Of a stretch of 64,000 nt of DNA, positions 25,370 through 39,475 are shown piece by piece (the stretch's first letter is position 1; every line of letters starts with the position of its first letter). A model generated the notes under the pieces. The model had not been told where the DNA came from. It worked only from the letters and a program-made list of their open reading frames with translations, and made no database searches. Source of the DNA: Sciurus carolinensis (lineage: Eukaryota; Chordata; Mammalia; Rodentia; Sciuridae); contig NC_062217.1 in the NCBI RefSeq assembly GCF_902686445.1, positions 169,413,098-169,477,097 on the forward strand, written 5' to 3'. The position numbers were made by a program, and so were the translations under genes.

Positions 25370-25555
25370 ATGGTGTGTTCTCAACCCTTATTGCACATCA
25401 AAATCATGAAAGAGTCACTGCTAATGCCAGTGCTCCACCCAACCCATCAAATCAGAGTCTCCAGGGCAAGGCCAGGCTTGACTCCTTTTAGAAAGTCCCC
25501 TAGGTGACTCTAAAGTGCAGCCAAGGCTGGAATCACTGCTTTAAAAGGAAGTGTT
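25370..25555 (+). mobile_element. MER5-like DNA transposon relic
   Basis: Order matches the non-autonomous hAT-type MER5 element: 'tgttctcaaccc' start, 'aatcagagtctccagggc' centre, 'cctaggtgactct' and 'ggaatcactgc' end. Confidence 0.55.
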
Positions 25556-26027
25556 ATCATAAGAAAATCCAAAAATGAGCCCTTGAGGGTTATTACCAAT
25601 GATACACTGGAACATCAAACTGTCCACTAAGTGACAGCTGGCATTATTTTTATTATCATCAACATCATCATTGCTATTATCATTACTGCTCTGAACCTCA
25701 GCTGGTGTAGAAAGTATCCAGGTGAGGGATAACAACAGCAAAAAGGAAACTCCCAAGAACAGCATTCCATCCAGACTGACAGAAAACAACTCAGAACCTC
25801 CAAGTGCTGTGTGACTCACTGAAGGTGGAAAAACAGATGCCTGAGAGGAACAGCAGCAGGTCAGTTAGTTAATGTGCACTCATGCTGCTCCATCTAAAGA
25901 CCCGGCCAACAGGCCAACGGACAGCGCAGAGGGTCCCCTACACCCAACTAAAGTTGCAACCAACCAAAGTGTCAAACATGCTCTAGGCTCATCCTTAAAA
26001 AACAATAGGAGTGTGTTATCGACATAC

Positions 26028-26172
26028 CTTTGGTCTCTCTAATAACAATGGCATTTAACAACCCTTTTCCTCTCACGGCAGTTACAATGTCAGAGGGCAG
26101 CTTCATGAGTTCGTTCCTCAAGATAGTACCCATCTTATCTGCATTTGCAGCGAGGTTTTCTTCCTCCAAAAC
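26028..26172 (-). CDS. OAT: OAT coding exon 8 (residues 339-386)
   Basis: 145 nt, phase 0 to phase 1; acceptor AG at 26174-26173, donor GT at 26027-26026. It encodes the start of the C-terminal small domain ([10 protein letters not shown] … [10 protein letters not shown]). The RGKGLL segment is conserved in class III aminotransferases. Confidence 0.97.
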
Positions 26173-26889
26173 CTATGTTTAAAGCAAAATTAGGTGACAG
26201 TTACGAATGCCCTTTTCTGGTTGCTCCTGGGAGGGCGACCTGGACTACAGCAAAGGAAAACAAGACTTAGAGCAACTCAGTTATCACTCGTTTTTCAAGG
26301 TCTATGTTAAGTTCTAATTAAACAGACAACAGCTCAGAGCCTTGCACTAGTCACGTATCTATTTTCAACCTGATTTCACGGCAAAATATAGACGTGTTTA
26401 ATATACTTTATGATATACTATCATTTGGACACAATCGGTTGTAGTTAATTTGAAGACTATAATTTTTAAATTGCAGAGTTTCCTTTCTTTCCTCTAAAAA
26501 AAAAATCCATCCTCGGAGATTGTGTGATGGTTTTATGCTCAAGCCTGAAAGCACTGAAATTGCAGGTTGCATGTGCGGAGCTGGGGACTGAGCCCAGGAC
26601 TGCGGGCACGCTAAGCACCCACTTGGACTCTACCCTCGGAATCCATACTCCGGGGAACGAGAAGTCCTGCTTGCTAAGCCAAAAGCAGATCAGTAGATTA
26701 GCACTCTCTCAGGGGCAACCAGGGCCTGAGGGCCCCAAGCCCCTGTGACTGATAGCTCAAGGCGACAGGTTAAACGGCCTTAAGAAGCCGTGCTCTTGAA
26801 GTCTTTCCTCTGTACTTCACGTTGTCTAATACCTCACAGTCTTATTCAATTTCTTATTATGCCATGGGCCCAAATTTAAAATCACCTCA

Positions 26890-27072
<183 letters not shown>

Positions 27073-27907
27073 TCATTTCTCAGGTACAATTCTCATTCTT
27101 AGCACACCAGGAACATGAAAATTTATACAGATGCGATATTAAAGATACACAAACCCTTCAACAAATGAGAGTTTATATCTGTCACCAGTAATTAGCAGTG
27201 ATCCCCAAACACGTCATAAATATGCTAGGCGCACTTCAATGGCACAGAACAATGCGATTTCAGAACTAAATGTGGAAAGCCATTTCTGCAATGGCATAAC
27301 TACGATCTCCTCTGGTTTCAAGGGAAATGTTCTGTCTGGCTGCTTAGAAAACAGCTGTGCACCCCCCTCAGCAAGGCAGTCCATCTACGCAGAAGCAACT
27401 CCTCCCCTCCGGGCCTTCATCAAGGCCCAACCATTAGTTCTGGAGAGCAAGACCAAGGACACGGCCAAACACTGCTATTGTCAACTGCTATGTTCATCAG
27501 CTGGGGTTCTAAACACTTAGTTATGCCAAAGGACAGGCATCTGCAGACACAGTTTTCAGGTAAGATGCTTCCATCCAAATCAAATGCCACAGCAAATTCC
27601 AAGGCATGCTCCACTCTTTGGGCAAACTCAACTAAGTGGAACACAGAAAACCTTTTTAGTACAGATATTCTAGGTGGCCCACAGCACTACTGGTGAAAAC
27701 CAAACCATCTACCCTAATAAGCTATAGTCCATGTATGCATAATATATAAAAATACTCTCTACTGTCATGTACATCTAAAAAGAACAAATAAAACATTTTA
27801 AAACCATCTGAAAGGAATTCATTTCCACAATCAGTAGGTGTTGAAGTATTTTGGAGGTCTACTTCAGGAGAGCAGAGAATGGGAAGAAAGCTCAACGCTG
27901 AACTTAC

Positions 27908-28036
27908 AGGGTATAAGCCACCAGAAAGGGCCTTTCCAAGGAGAACTAGGTCAGGTCTGACACCCTCATGATCAACAGCCAGCCACCTGCCAGTCCTGGC
28001 CAACCCGGTCTGAATCTCATCGGCAATAAACAGGAC
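27908..28036 (-). CDS. OAT: OAT coding exon 6 (residues 258-300), PLP lysine
   Basis: 129 nt, 43 whole codons; acceptor AG at 28038-28037, donor GT at 27907-27906 (CCT|GTAAGT). It encodes the heart of the active site: D263 and Q266 in [10 protein letters not shown] bind the pyridine nitrogen and ring, and K292 in LLGKALSGG forms the internal aldimine. Both motifs are intact. Confidence 0.98.
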
Positions 28037-28692
28037 CTATTGGGACACAACACAACAGCACTAATTCATTTTCATTTCCACAGAGAAAACAGTATGGCCT
28101 TATTTCCCCTCCCAGCAAACGTGTAATTTCACATGCCCTCCAATCTGTGAAAATGGCTTAATTACCCACACAACTTCAAGAGTGTCCTATGAAAAGCCAA
28201 GACACACCAACTGTTTGCTGCAGGGGGCCATGACCTCCCCAGGGTTCCCCCCCCCGGGGGGCACAGATCCACTTATGCAAATGTGGGGGGTGGGAGGGCT
28301 TTCCTGTCAGTAGCGACCCTCTGGGATAAAATCACTTAATTGCCCCATAAACGTTCATCAAATAGCTTCCATGTGTCAGGAACAGAAAATGGCCAACAAA
28401 ATCCACTCATAACAGCCTTGGTGGGCGAGGGGCTTGGCCAAAACTTCTGCAGCAGAGGGACATGGCACAGGGTTTGGGAGATGTTAATAGTGCAAGGCTC
28501 CCAGGAAGAGAGGAGGAAAACACTGAGGGCCAGGAGGTCTGCAGCTCTGCCCAGAGCACAGGTTCCAGCCCGGAGTTCCAGAACTGTCACAGATCAGCTT
28601 CCCATGCAACCTCTAAGTACTTGCAAGTTCCTAAACTCTTGGATTATGTCTCCCTCTAGTGGAAAGGCGATTTAATCTCCATGCTTATCCTA

Positions 28693-28896
<204 letters not shown>

Positions 28897-29177
28897 TTAA
28901 TGACTTCCTTGCTACCGTATTTGTGAATCTGAAACCATATACTACACACATTTTCCTGTGGACAGTAAGTATGCAAATCAAGTTTTTTGCACTAACTTGT
29001 ATTCTACTTCACAGATATACCATTTCCCACTGGCATTCAATTCCCAGACACTCCGAATACTTCAGGTTTAAATTATATTATCCTACGCTTTTCTAACACA
29101 TAACTATATATAAATAAAACCTATAGCAAATTGCCTTTTAGAGCTACTTTAGGCTTTTTTACAAAAGTACTCCACTT

Positions 29178-29272
29178 TGGAGCCAGGGATGTGGCTTCAT
29201 GGTACAGCATGTGCTTGGCATGGGTGAGGTCCAGGGTTTAATCCCCAGTATCACTGAGAAAAATAAAATTTT
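29178..29272 (+). mobile_element. ID SINE
   Basis: 'agccagggatgtggcttcat' head and 'ccagggtttaatccccagta' end, in the OAT intron between coding exons 4 and 5. Confidence 0.75.
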
Positions 29273-29514
29273 TTAAAAAGACCCTACCTGATGACTTTAA
29301 AAAGCTGGCTAAAAACTGAAATTTTATGGAGGAATTAAGCAGGTAACGCTCAGGGTATTAGGAAAGATACAAACCTCAAGGGGCTGTTGGTTGGTTGGTC
29401 CTTAGGATTAAGACCATAGAACCACTGCAAACTACCGACCATTACTAAGAATGAGTCTGAACTTTGGCCCAAATGAATAAGACAAATGTTCACTAGAGTC
29501 ACAGGACTTGTTTT

Positions 29515-29587
29515 GTTTTGCAGTGCTGGGGATGGAGCCCAAGGGCCTCCCACATGCTAGGTAAGCACTCTCACTGAGCTGTTCTCA
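29515..29587 (-). mobile_element. ID SINE
   Basis: 'gcagtgctggggatggagc' and 'gctaggtaagcactctcact' in reverse complement. Confidence 0.75.
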
Positions 29588-29665
29588 AAATATGCAAAAT
29601 ATGCTATGAGCATATTTTGAATCCACATATTCAACAAAAAAATCATTCAAAATTTTTTGTAGTCA

Positions 29666-32060
<2,395 letters not shown>

Positions 32061-32076
32061 TCAGGAATTAAGATTA

Positions 32077-32349
<273 letters not shown>

Positions 32350-32707
32350 TCAGGAAGGAAAAGAATTTTAGAAAATTACTATGTGACATGAAGTCCAAAA
32401 ATTAAGACTGCTAACAAGCCCTCTGAATGCCTACGTGTAAAACTCCATGTATTTTTTCATGGTTAAGGTTGTTTCAGTTCAAGCATAATAAACAGGTTTA
32501 TAAGGAATTATTAAGGTTATATTTTATCTATCCAGCATCAAAATATACACTGAACAAGAAGAGCACAAAAATGTTATAAACTCTGGAGTGATACTTTTAC
32601 CTAATTTTAATATTTACTGCCATTAGGATTTAAAAGTAAAGAAGTTACACATGATAGACAATAATCATTGAAGAAGACTATAACGACCCACAGAATACGG
32701 ATATTTG

Positions 32708-32895
32708 GCTGGGTGTATTGGTGCACACCTGCAATCCCAGCAACTCCAGAGGCTGAGGTAGAAGGATCACAAGTTTGAGGCAAGTCTCAGCAATTTCCTG
32801 AGACCCTATCACAAAAGAAATAGTAAAAAGGACTTGGGATGTGGCTCAGTGGTAAATGACCCTGGGTTTCTAATCTCCAGAACCAAAAGAAAAAA
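32708..32895 (+). mobile_element. Composite B1+ID SINE
   Basis: B1 half 'gctgggtgtattggtgcac' and ID half 'cttgggatgtggctcagtgg', in OAT intron 2. Confidence 0.8.
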
Positions 32896-32899
32896 ATAG

Positions 32900-33830
32900 G
32901 AACGTATTTGTAAATCACATATCGAATAAGAATCTAGTATCCAGAACTCTCATAATTCAATAACAAAATCCATTAAAAAATTAAAAATAGACAACTTAAA
33001 GAGATATTTTTCCAAAAGCAAACAAATGGCCAAAAAGCATAAGACAGACATTCATCATCACTAGTCATTAGAGAAATGCAGATTAAAACCACAATAAGAT
33101 AATGTCTCATGCTCCCTAAGATGGTTATAATCTTGAAAAAAAAAAAAAAAGAAAAGAAAACAAGTTCGGGCAAGGATGTGAAACCCTGGAACTCTCGCAC
33201 ATTGCTAGTATTAAATGCAAAATGGTAGAGCTGCTGTGGAAAAGTCGGCAGTTCCTCAACAAGCTACACACAGAATTACCAAATGACCCTGCAACTCCAC
33301 TCCTAGAGCACACCAGAAAGAACTGGAAGACAGGTGTTCAAACATGAACTTGTATGGCATTCATAGCAGCCCTATTCCACAATAGCCAAAACGTAGAAAC
33401 AAGTCAAACACCATCAACTGGCGAACAGTCAACAAAATGTGCTACATACGATCAAATATTATTCAGTCATAAAAAAGAATGAAATTCTGACACACGCTAT
33501 GACATGGATAAATGAACCTTGAAAACATTAGGCCAAGTGAAAGAAGCTAGACACAAAGGCCACATGTTATAGGTTCCACTTATATGAAACATTCAGAATA
33601 AGCAAATCCATAAAAAGGCAGAAAATAGCTCAGTGGTCACCATCAGCTGAGGGAAGGGGACAGGGGGATGAATATTAATGGGTGTGAGCTTTCGTTCTGA
33701 GGTAATGAAAACGTTCTGGAATTAGACACAGGTGATGGCTACACAACATTGTAAATCACATTTTATGCCACTGGACTGAATGCTTAAAATAGTAAATTTT
33801 ATGTTAGGTACATTACAAATTTTTTAAAAC
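32900..33830 (+). mobile_element. Old LINE-1 fragment in OAT intron 2
   Basis: Plus-orientation relic of L1 ORF2 3' region and 3' UTR, opposite to OAT. Recognised from the typical order: minor variants of 'atgtgaaaccctggaactct', 'caaatattattcagtcataa' and 'gttataggttccacttatat'. It is interrupted by an A-rich run (about 33137-33151) and has no open frame of note. Confidence 0.75.
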
Positions 33831-34673
33831 CCTGACTCTGTAGACATTGGAACGTATTAGGGGCTTGTAGATACCCACCCTTTACCATGTATCACACTGT
33901 GTTAGGTGCTTCCACACCTTACCAAAACCCCTCCTGAGAGTTACCAACTCTGTTGTACAGATCTAAGGAAATGGAAGCTCAAGTCAGTCACTAGTCTGGG
34001 CTGGCACAGGAAACAGGAACTAGAATCCAGACAGCCAAATTGTCATGGGCCAGACTCTGCTAATGTATGTGAAGAAAATTTTCATAAAACAAATTGTTTC
34101 TAAACCTGTAATGCATAAATCTAGATTTTCATTTGTCAAAAGAAAATATGTGTATATTACAGTACTGGTCCAAAATAATACTGGTAATGACAAAAATATT
34201 TAATATACTTATATTGTCATCTTCTGGCACAAAGCCAAATAATAAAGTTTGGTCTAATTTGTTATGGCTGTTATCTCAAAATGCAGATTAAATCACGATT
34301 TGGCAACTATCAGTATAATCACTTATTTGGACAAGAATCATGGATGCTAAAATTATGAGTAAGTTTCATGAGTAACAGGATATCTACAGTCTTAAACTAC
34401 GTCCCAACAAGACAAAGGGGAAAATGTAACTTTGCACTGGAGAAGCCTGGCAGACAACAGCTTGTCAAGCGATGGAAGCCAACACTAGCAGCAACAGGGA
34501 AATGGCTTTCTCGCCGTGAGGCACTGAGAAAGGCAGGACGCCACACAGGTGACTAACCTGACTGTGGTCATTAGCAATCACCAGCCCAAACTGAAGTGCA
34601 CTACAAAATCATCAGCCAGTGCACTTCAAAAATAACAGGATCAAAAGATAAAGACTGAGGGACTTGTTCTGGA

Positions 34674-34790
34674 TTAAAACTGGGACGTATCTATAATCCC
34701 AGCAACTGGGGAGACTGAGGCAGGAAGAGAGCACAATCCAGGCCAGCTTCAGCAACTCAGCGAGACCCTGTCTCAAAATTGAAATTAAAA
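34674..34790 (+). mobile_element. B1-like SINE
   Basis: 'ctataatcccagcaactggg' through 'cagcgagaccctgtctcaaa' and a short A-rich tail. Confidence 0.75.
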
Positions 34791-34792
34791 AG

Positions 34793-34998
34793 AGCTGGGA
34801 GTCAGGCATGATGGCACACGCCTGTAATTCCAGCAGCTTGGGAGGCTGAGGCAGGAGAATCCCAAGTTCAAAGCCAGTATCAGCAAAAGCGAGGAGCTAA
34901 GGAACTCAGTGAGACCCTGTAAAATACAAAATAGGGCTAGGGATGTGGCTCGGTGGCTGAGTGCCCCTGAGTTCAATCCCTGCTACCAAAAAAAAAAA
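34793..34998 (+). mobile_element. Composite B1+ID SINE
   Basis: B1 half with 'gcctgtaattccagcagctt', then ID half 'gggctagggatgtggctcgg', then a 15-A tail running into (GA)n. Confidence 0.85.
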
Positions 34999-35012
34999 AA
35001 AAGAGAGAGAGA

Positions 35013-35080
35013 GAGCTGAGGATGTAGTTTAGTAGTAGAGCTCCTCTGGGTTGAATCCCCAGTAACAAAAAAGAAAAAGA
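35013..35080 (+). mobile_element. ID SINE fragment
   Basis: 'gagctgaggatgtagtttag' and 'gggttgaatccccagtaaca'. Confidence 0.7.
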
Positions 35081-35718
35081 CAACAAACTTGCCAACTGGA
35101 ATAACTCATGATCAGGAGTTCTTTTGTTATAAAGGACAACGAATGAATCTGGGTATATTGATTACTAATGGTGTTATATCAGTGTCAATTTCCTGATTTT
35201 AGTAATTACATGAGAAAAAGTAAGTCCTATATCTTAGGAAGACACACTGGGCATTTAGGGGTAAAGAGGCATCATGTCTGCTACTTGCTCTCCAACAGCT
35301 CAGGGAAAAATGTAAAGTATACAGGGTGGGAGGGGGAAAAGAGAGCATTCCAAAAGTGGTAAAATGTTAGCACTCAGGGACTCTGGATGAAGAGTAAAAG
35401 AAAACGATTTAGCATTACTGTTACAACTTTCCTATATGTCCAAGATTCAGTCAAAATAAAAACTAACAGAAAAAAATGGCAACAATATTACAGTACTTTC
35501 TGTATTTCTCCCACATTCCCCTGGTGAGGCCCACCATGAGGAAGACTAGCTGATCATCTCTGTAGACCCGAGGTGACACTGGACGCTCTGTAAAGGTTGA
35601 ATGAACCCCATCTACAACACGGGCATTCAGTGCATCTGGGGAAATGGACAGAGAAAACAGAGAAGCAATTCATTTTTATAAAAAGTTCCAAGCAAAAGTG
35701 AATTAACTTAAAACATAC

Positions 35719-35944
35719 CTTTTCCTTTCTCCAGGGCCACAGGTAAAGGGTGGTAATTGTGTGCACCATATTTAGATTCCCGTTCAAAAATGTAATCCGA
35801 GGATGGAGGTCCCTGGACTGTCTTTTTAGTTGCAACAGATGTGGCAGAAGCCACTGAAGAATGAACTCCACGGCGAAGCACTGCAGCAGTCTGCAGATGT
35901 GCTAGTTTGGAAAACATTGTCCTCCAAGCAGGAAAACCACAGAC
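35719..35944 (-). CDS. OAT: OAT coding exon 1 (start codon at 35917)
   Basis: The acceptor AG is at 35946-35945 and the donor GT at 35718-35717. The start ATG is at 35917-35915; 27 nt of 5' UTR precede it in the exon, and the 199 coding nt (35719-35917) end in phase 1. This exon encodes residues 1-66. The N-terminus is a mitochondrial presequence: basic and Ser/Ala/Thr-rich with no acidic residue in roughly the first 35 residues (begins [10 protein letters not shown]). The mature enzyme begins near there, and Y55 of the substrate pocket is in this exon. An in-frame ATG further upstream, in the intron, was rejected because the acceptor separates it from the exon. Confidence 0.96.
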
Positions 35945-36114
35945 CTGTCCAAAGAAAAGAGAAGGCATTAGGAGGAAAACCTCCCAGGGTCAGTCTGTCT
36001 GCTCACTGGGCACTTGCTGACCCTCTACAAAGGGAGAAAATCAGAGAAGGCTACAGGAGAGCAGCACTGGGGCAGGAGCACAGGGCCCAGAACTATTCTG
36101 GGGCTTGAAGGAGG

Positions 36115-36260
36115 GTTTTTTTGTTGCTCATTTTGAGACCTGGCATCACCTGGTCTCTGCCTTCTCCTCTCTGCTGCCTGCAGGGGCTGGTTTTGAACTC
36201 ATGGGCTCAAGTGCTCCTCCCACCTCAGCTTCAGAGTGCAAAGCACTACAAGACCTTGCT
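36115..36260 (-). mobile_element. B1-like SINE, degenerate
   Basis: Reverse-complement B1 features ('ggttttgaactcatgggctc', 'tcccacctcagcttcagagt') with a T-run on the left. Confidence 0.55.
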
Positions 36261-36824
36261 GCCACCACTACCACCTTCCCCCAGACCATCCCTACTCAGC
36301 TGGCTTCTTTTTTTGCATTTTGACTCTATACTTTTATGCAGGGAGTGAAGCAATTAAGAAAGAATTTGAATTCTGCAAAGACATCAGGGATCGTCCTCAA
36401 GGAAAACTAAGAGATGTAGAGAGGAATTGTTGGCTTTGGGGGGATACAAAGAGCTAAACCCTAAAGACATAAACTACAAAAAGTAAAATTCCTATTAGTC
36501 ACAAAAATCTAAATCTGTTGGTCAGATTTATCATAAACAAAGGCGAGGCAAAGACTAGGGAAAAATGTTTTATAATTTAATTTGGAAAAGTCTTAAAGAG
36601 CCTTTTATAGTCAGACCAAAAAATAATATAAATGTAAAAGATAAAAAAGGTAATTCCCAGAGAAACAATTTATTTTGCTAGGATAACTGCTTCTATAAAA
36701 CTCGCCACCCCCCAAGAAAAGAAAAGTTGTACCAGAAAAGCAGTTTGAAGGAGGGAAAGATAATCAGGACCTAGAAAACATCAAACTACAGTTATCTGTC
36801 TGAATTTCAGTACTAAAACATGAT

Positions 36825-37078
36825 CAGGTACATGATGGCATACACCTGCAGTCCCAGCTACTTGGGAGGCTGAGGCAGGAGGATCGCAAATTTGAGGCCA
36901 GTCTGAGCAACACAGAAAGACCCTGTCTCAAATAAATAAATTAACTGAATAAAACCTTAACAGGGTTAGGGATACAACTCAGTGGTAAAACATTTGCCTA
37001 GCATGCTGGAGTTCCTGGGTTCAATTCCCAGCACTATGAAATGAAAAAAAAAAAAAAAAAGAAGAAAGAAAGAAAGAA
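36825..37078 (+). mobile_element. Composite B1+ID SINE
   Basis: B1 half 'cagctacttgggaggctgag', ID half 'ggttagggatacaactcagt … gttcaattcccagcac', then a long A-tail passing into (GAAA)n. Confidence 0.85.
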
Positions 37079-37603
37079 ACCCTGAGCATCTCTGAGCACA
37101 CTATTCACTCACATACATTCTGCATATTTCAGTCAGTCATGCTACTGTCTCCAGTTGCTACCAGTCCTAATACCAGACCCCACCAGCGGTTCACCCACCT
37201 CTATATCCAGTTCACCATTCAATATCGTGACACGTCATGAAGTAAAGACTAAGGTACAGAAGGAACTAAGAACAGAAAGGAAATGCAAAAACATGTCTGG
37301 GGGAAAAGTTTTCAAGATAAAGTGCAATATTAGGAGAAAGGTGCCAAAACTAGGTATACTTAGTATATCTATACATACTTATTTTTTAAAAGACTGGTTC
37401 GTTCATGTTTCAGCAGAGCCTGTCCATGACAAGTCAAACCATGCACAATCTTACAGCATTCTTGATGTGAGCTGCCAAATTAGCAAAACACAGTCCTTGG
37501 GTTTGGCTCACTTCCCTTTCAACTTGGCACCATCCTACAAAGCCAGTGTTCAGGAATCTATAATTGCTAAGCAAAATCAGCACTCTGGTTTGCAAAGACT
37601 CAC

Positions 37604-37690
37604 CAACAATTCTTTCTTCCCACGGTTCAGACTAGAATACAGATTTTCAACCTGAGATGCAAAGATGGTTTTCAGAGGGTCCAATAGCTC
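37604..37690 (-). other. Candidate alternative OAT 5' UTR exon
   Basis: The 87-bp segment is preceded on the minus strand by CTGTTTTAG and followed by GTGAGT, a near-ideal donor. It lies in intron 1, so inclusion would only alter the 5' UTR. Human OAT is known to have an alternatively used non-coding second exon, but I cannot verify homology from here. Confidence 0.35.
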
Positions 37691-38059
37691 CTAAAACAGA
37701 ATGCAGAATTTTAGGCAGAGGTTTTCATTTCTCTAAGGAGAAGGTCCATGACTTTCTCAAAGGGGTCTGTATTAACAACCAAAAAGAGTAATAAAAGAAT
37801 CCTTAGACTATAGGTGGCTGCTAGCAAAAACGTCCACTTGTACTGGACAGGACTTCCCAGAACACCACTACTAAGCCTGAAATGCTCAGTTTTGATTTCT
37901 TTCTTCAGTTCCATATGCTCTACTCAGTACAATTAACTGTTTCACCTACTAAATATTTCAATGACATTAATTTTTGCCTATAACATTAATAATAAAACAC
38001 AGCAATGTATCCTCTCAGGCAATACTTACTGGCACTCTAGGTGCAGCTTTCTAAAGAGC

Positions 38060-38420
38060 TGTATAGCCATAATAAAGCCTTAGGGGTGTTCAGACCCCAA
38101 CCAATAATTTGACTCCTAAGATTTATTTTTAAAAAATGTTCAGGAATGTGGAGAAACTTCCATGTATAAAAGATGTTTCAACAATATGAGAATGGTTCAG
38201 TGTCATCATACACATAATGTGTAGCCACCTAAAATAAGCACATGATACCTTAAGATGTCTTATGACACCTGACTACGCAAAAGACACAGGGAACACTGTC
38301 AGGATAGGCACGGAAAGGGCACCGTAGCCGATTTGTACTATTCTGTACTTTCCACATTTTCTACAATGGCCAGGAATTACATTTATAATCAGGAAAAAAA
38401 AAAAAAAAAAAAAAAAACAC
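38060..38420 (+). mobile_element. Old LINE-like fragment with poly(A)
   Basis: A degenerate stretch ending in 'tttataatcagg' followed by about 23 A residues (38395-38417), as in old retroposed LINE 3' ends. Family uncertain. Confidence 0.4.
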
Positions 38421-38548
38421 TATTGGGAATGAAACTGGATGCCCACCTGGGTACATTAGACAAAGAAAACACTTAGGCCACAATCAAAGCTCAACTAAAA
38501 GATAGGGTTTCATAAACTGAGAAATGGAACGTGGTTAAAAAAAGGTAG

Positions 38549-38660
38549 GGGGCTGGGGCTGTAGCTCAGTTGGTAGAGTGCTTGCCTCGAATGCACATAG
38601 GCCCTGGGTTCAATCCCCAGCACCACAGGGAAAAAAAAGAAAAAAGAAAGAAAGGTAGAA
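38549..38660 (+). mobile_element. ID SINE, young copy
   Basis: Near-perfect ID: 'ggctggggctgtagctcag' to 'ggttcaatccccagcaccac' with an A-rich tail. AAAGGTAG occurs on both sides (about 38547 and 38652), a probable target-site duplication. Confidence 0.9.
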
Positions 38661-39299
38661 GTCACTACCCCTAGGAAGTGCAACCTTGATTATAATTAAG
38701 TCCAAGGGTTCATCTGATCCTCAGGGACAGGGTCAAATTAAGCCACCAAGGCTGGCAGTGGTGACTTTACTAGTAGGAGGCAGAGAGGTACTCACAAAAA
38801 GGTGGAAGGGGGTAAGGCTTACAAAGCCCTAAAAACACAATGAATAACATCTTTTTTAGTTAACAGGGAGACTGCAAGTGAAAAGAATCTTTGCAATTAT
38901 CTAAATTCAACATTCCCTTTTTATACAACAGTTATCTACTCAGCTAATTCCCAACAGAAATGGGACCAAAAAAAATCCATTTATCTGCTGAGTTCAGGCA
39001 GTTTTATTAAAGGGTAATCATAAATTAGTGACACAACAGTAACATTCAAATCATCCTTAAAGATGAATTCTAGATACTGAGTTGAACTGGAAAAAGTCAC
39101 AGGGTGCACACACCATGATGTACCAGAATCCTGTAAACACATTTCTATTAAAGAGCCCTCTGTGTTCAGGTTACTGTGCTTGGCACTATATAAGAAATAT
39201 CAGACTCAAGATGGTCTTAAAACTAGTCAACATCAATAATTTCCTCTTCCAAAGGGTTTGGAAAACCCTCACAAAAAGAGTGAAATGTCCCCAGTTTGG

Positions 39300-39475
39300 T
39301 GACCAGGATTTAAATTCTGTAATTCTGAAGAGTATCACTGGGTGATTTTTGTCAATCCTTCTAAGCTTCGATTTCCCCATTTGTAAAATAGGCTGAAGCC
39401 ACTCAAGGTCATCACTGAGGATTAAGGAGTTTACATGCAAACTCACAGCCTGGCACAAAACAGTCATTTAGTTCC
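39300..39475 (+). mobile_element. MIR element
   Basis: 'tcgatttccccatttgtaaa' core and 'cacagcctggcacaaaacag' end, in OAT intron 1. Confidence 0.65.

Noticed and set aside
37155..37655. 166-codon plus-strand open frame in OAT intron 1
   Set aside because: No recognisable protein features; likely chance in a long intron.
38549..38660. tRNA gene
   Set aside because: The A- and B-box-like parts belong to an ID SINE with an A-tail; no cloverleaf can be completed.
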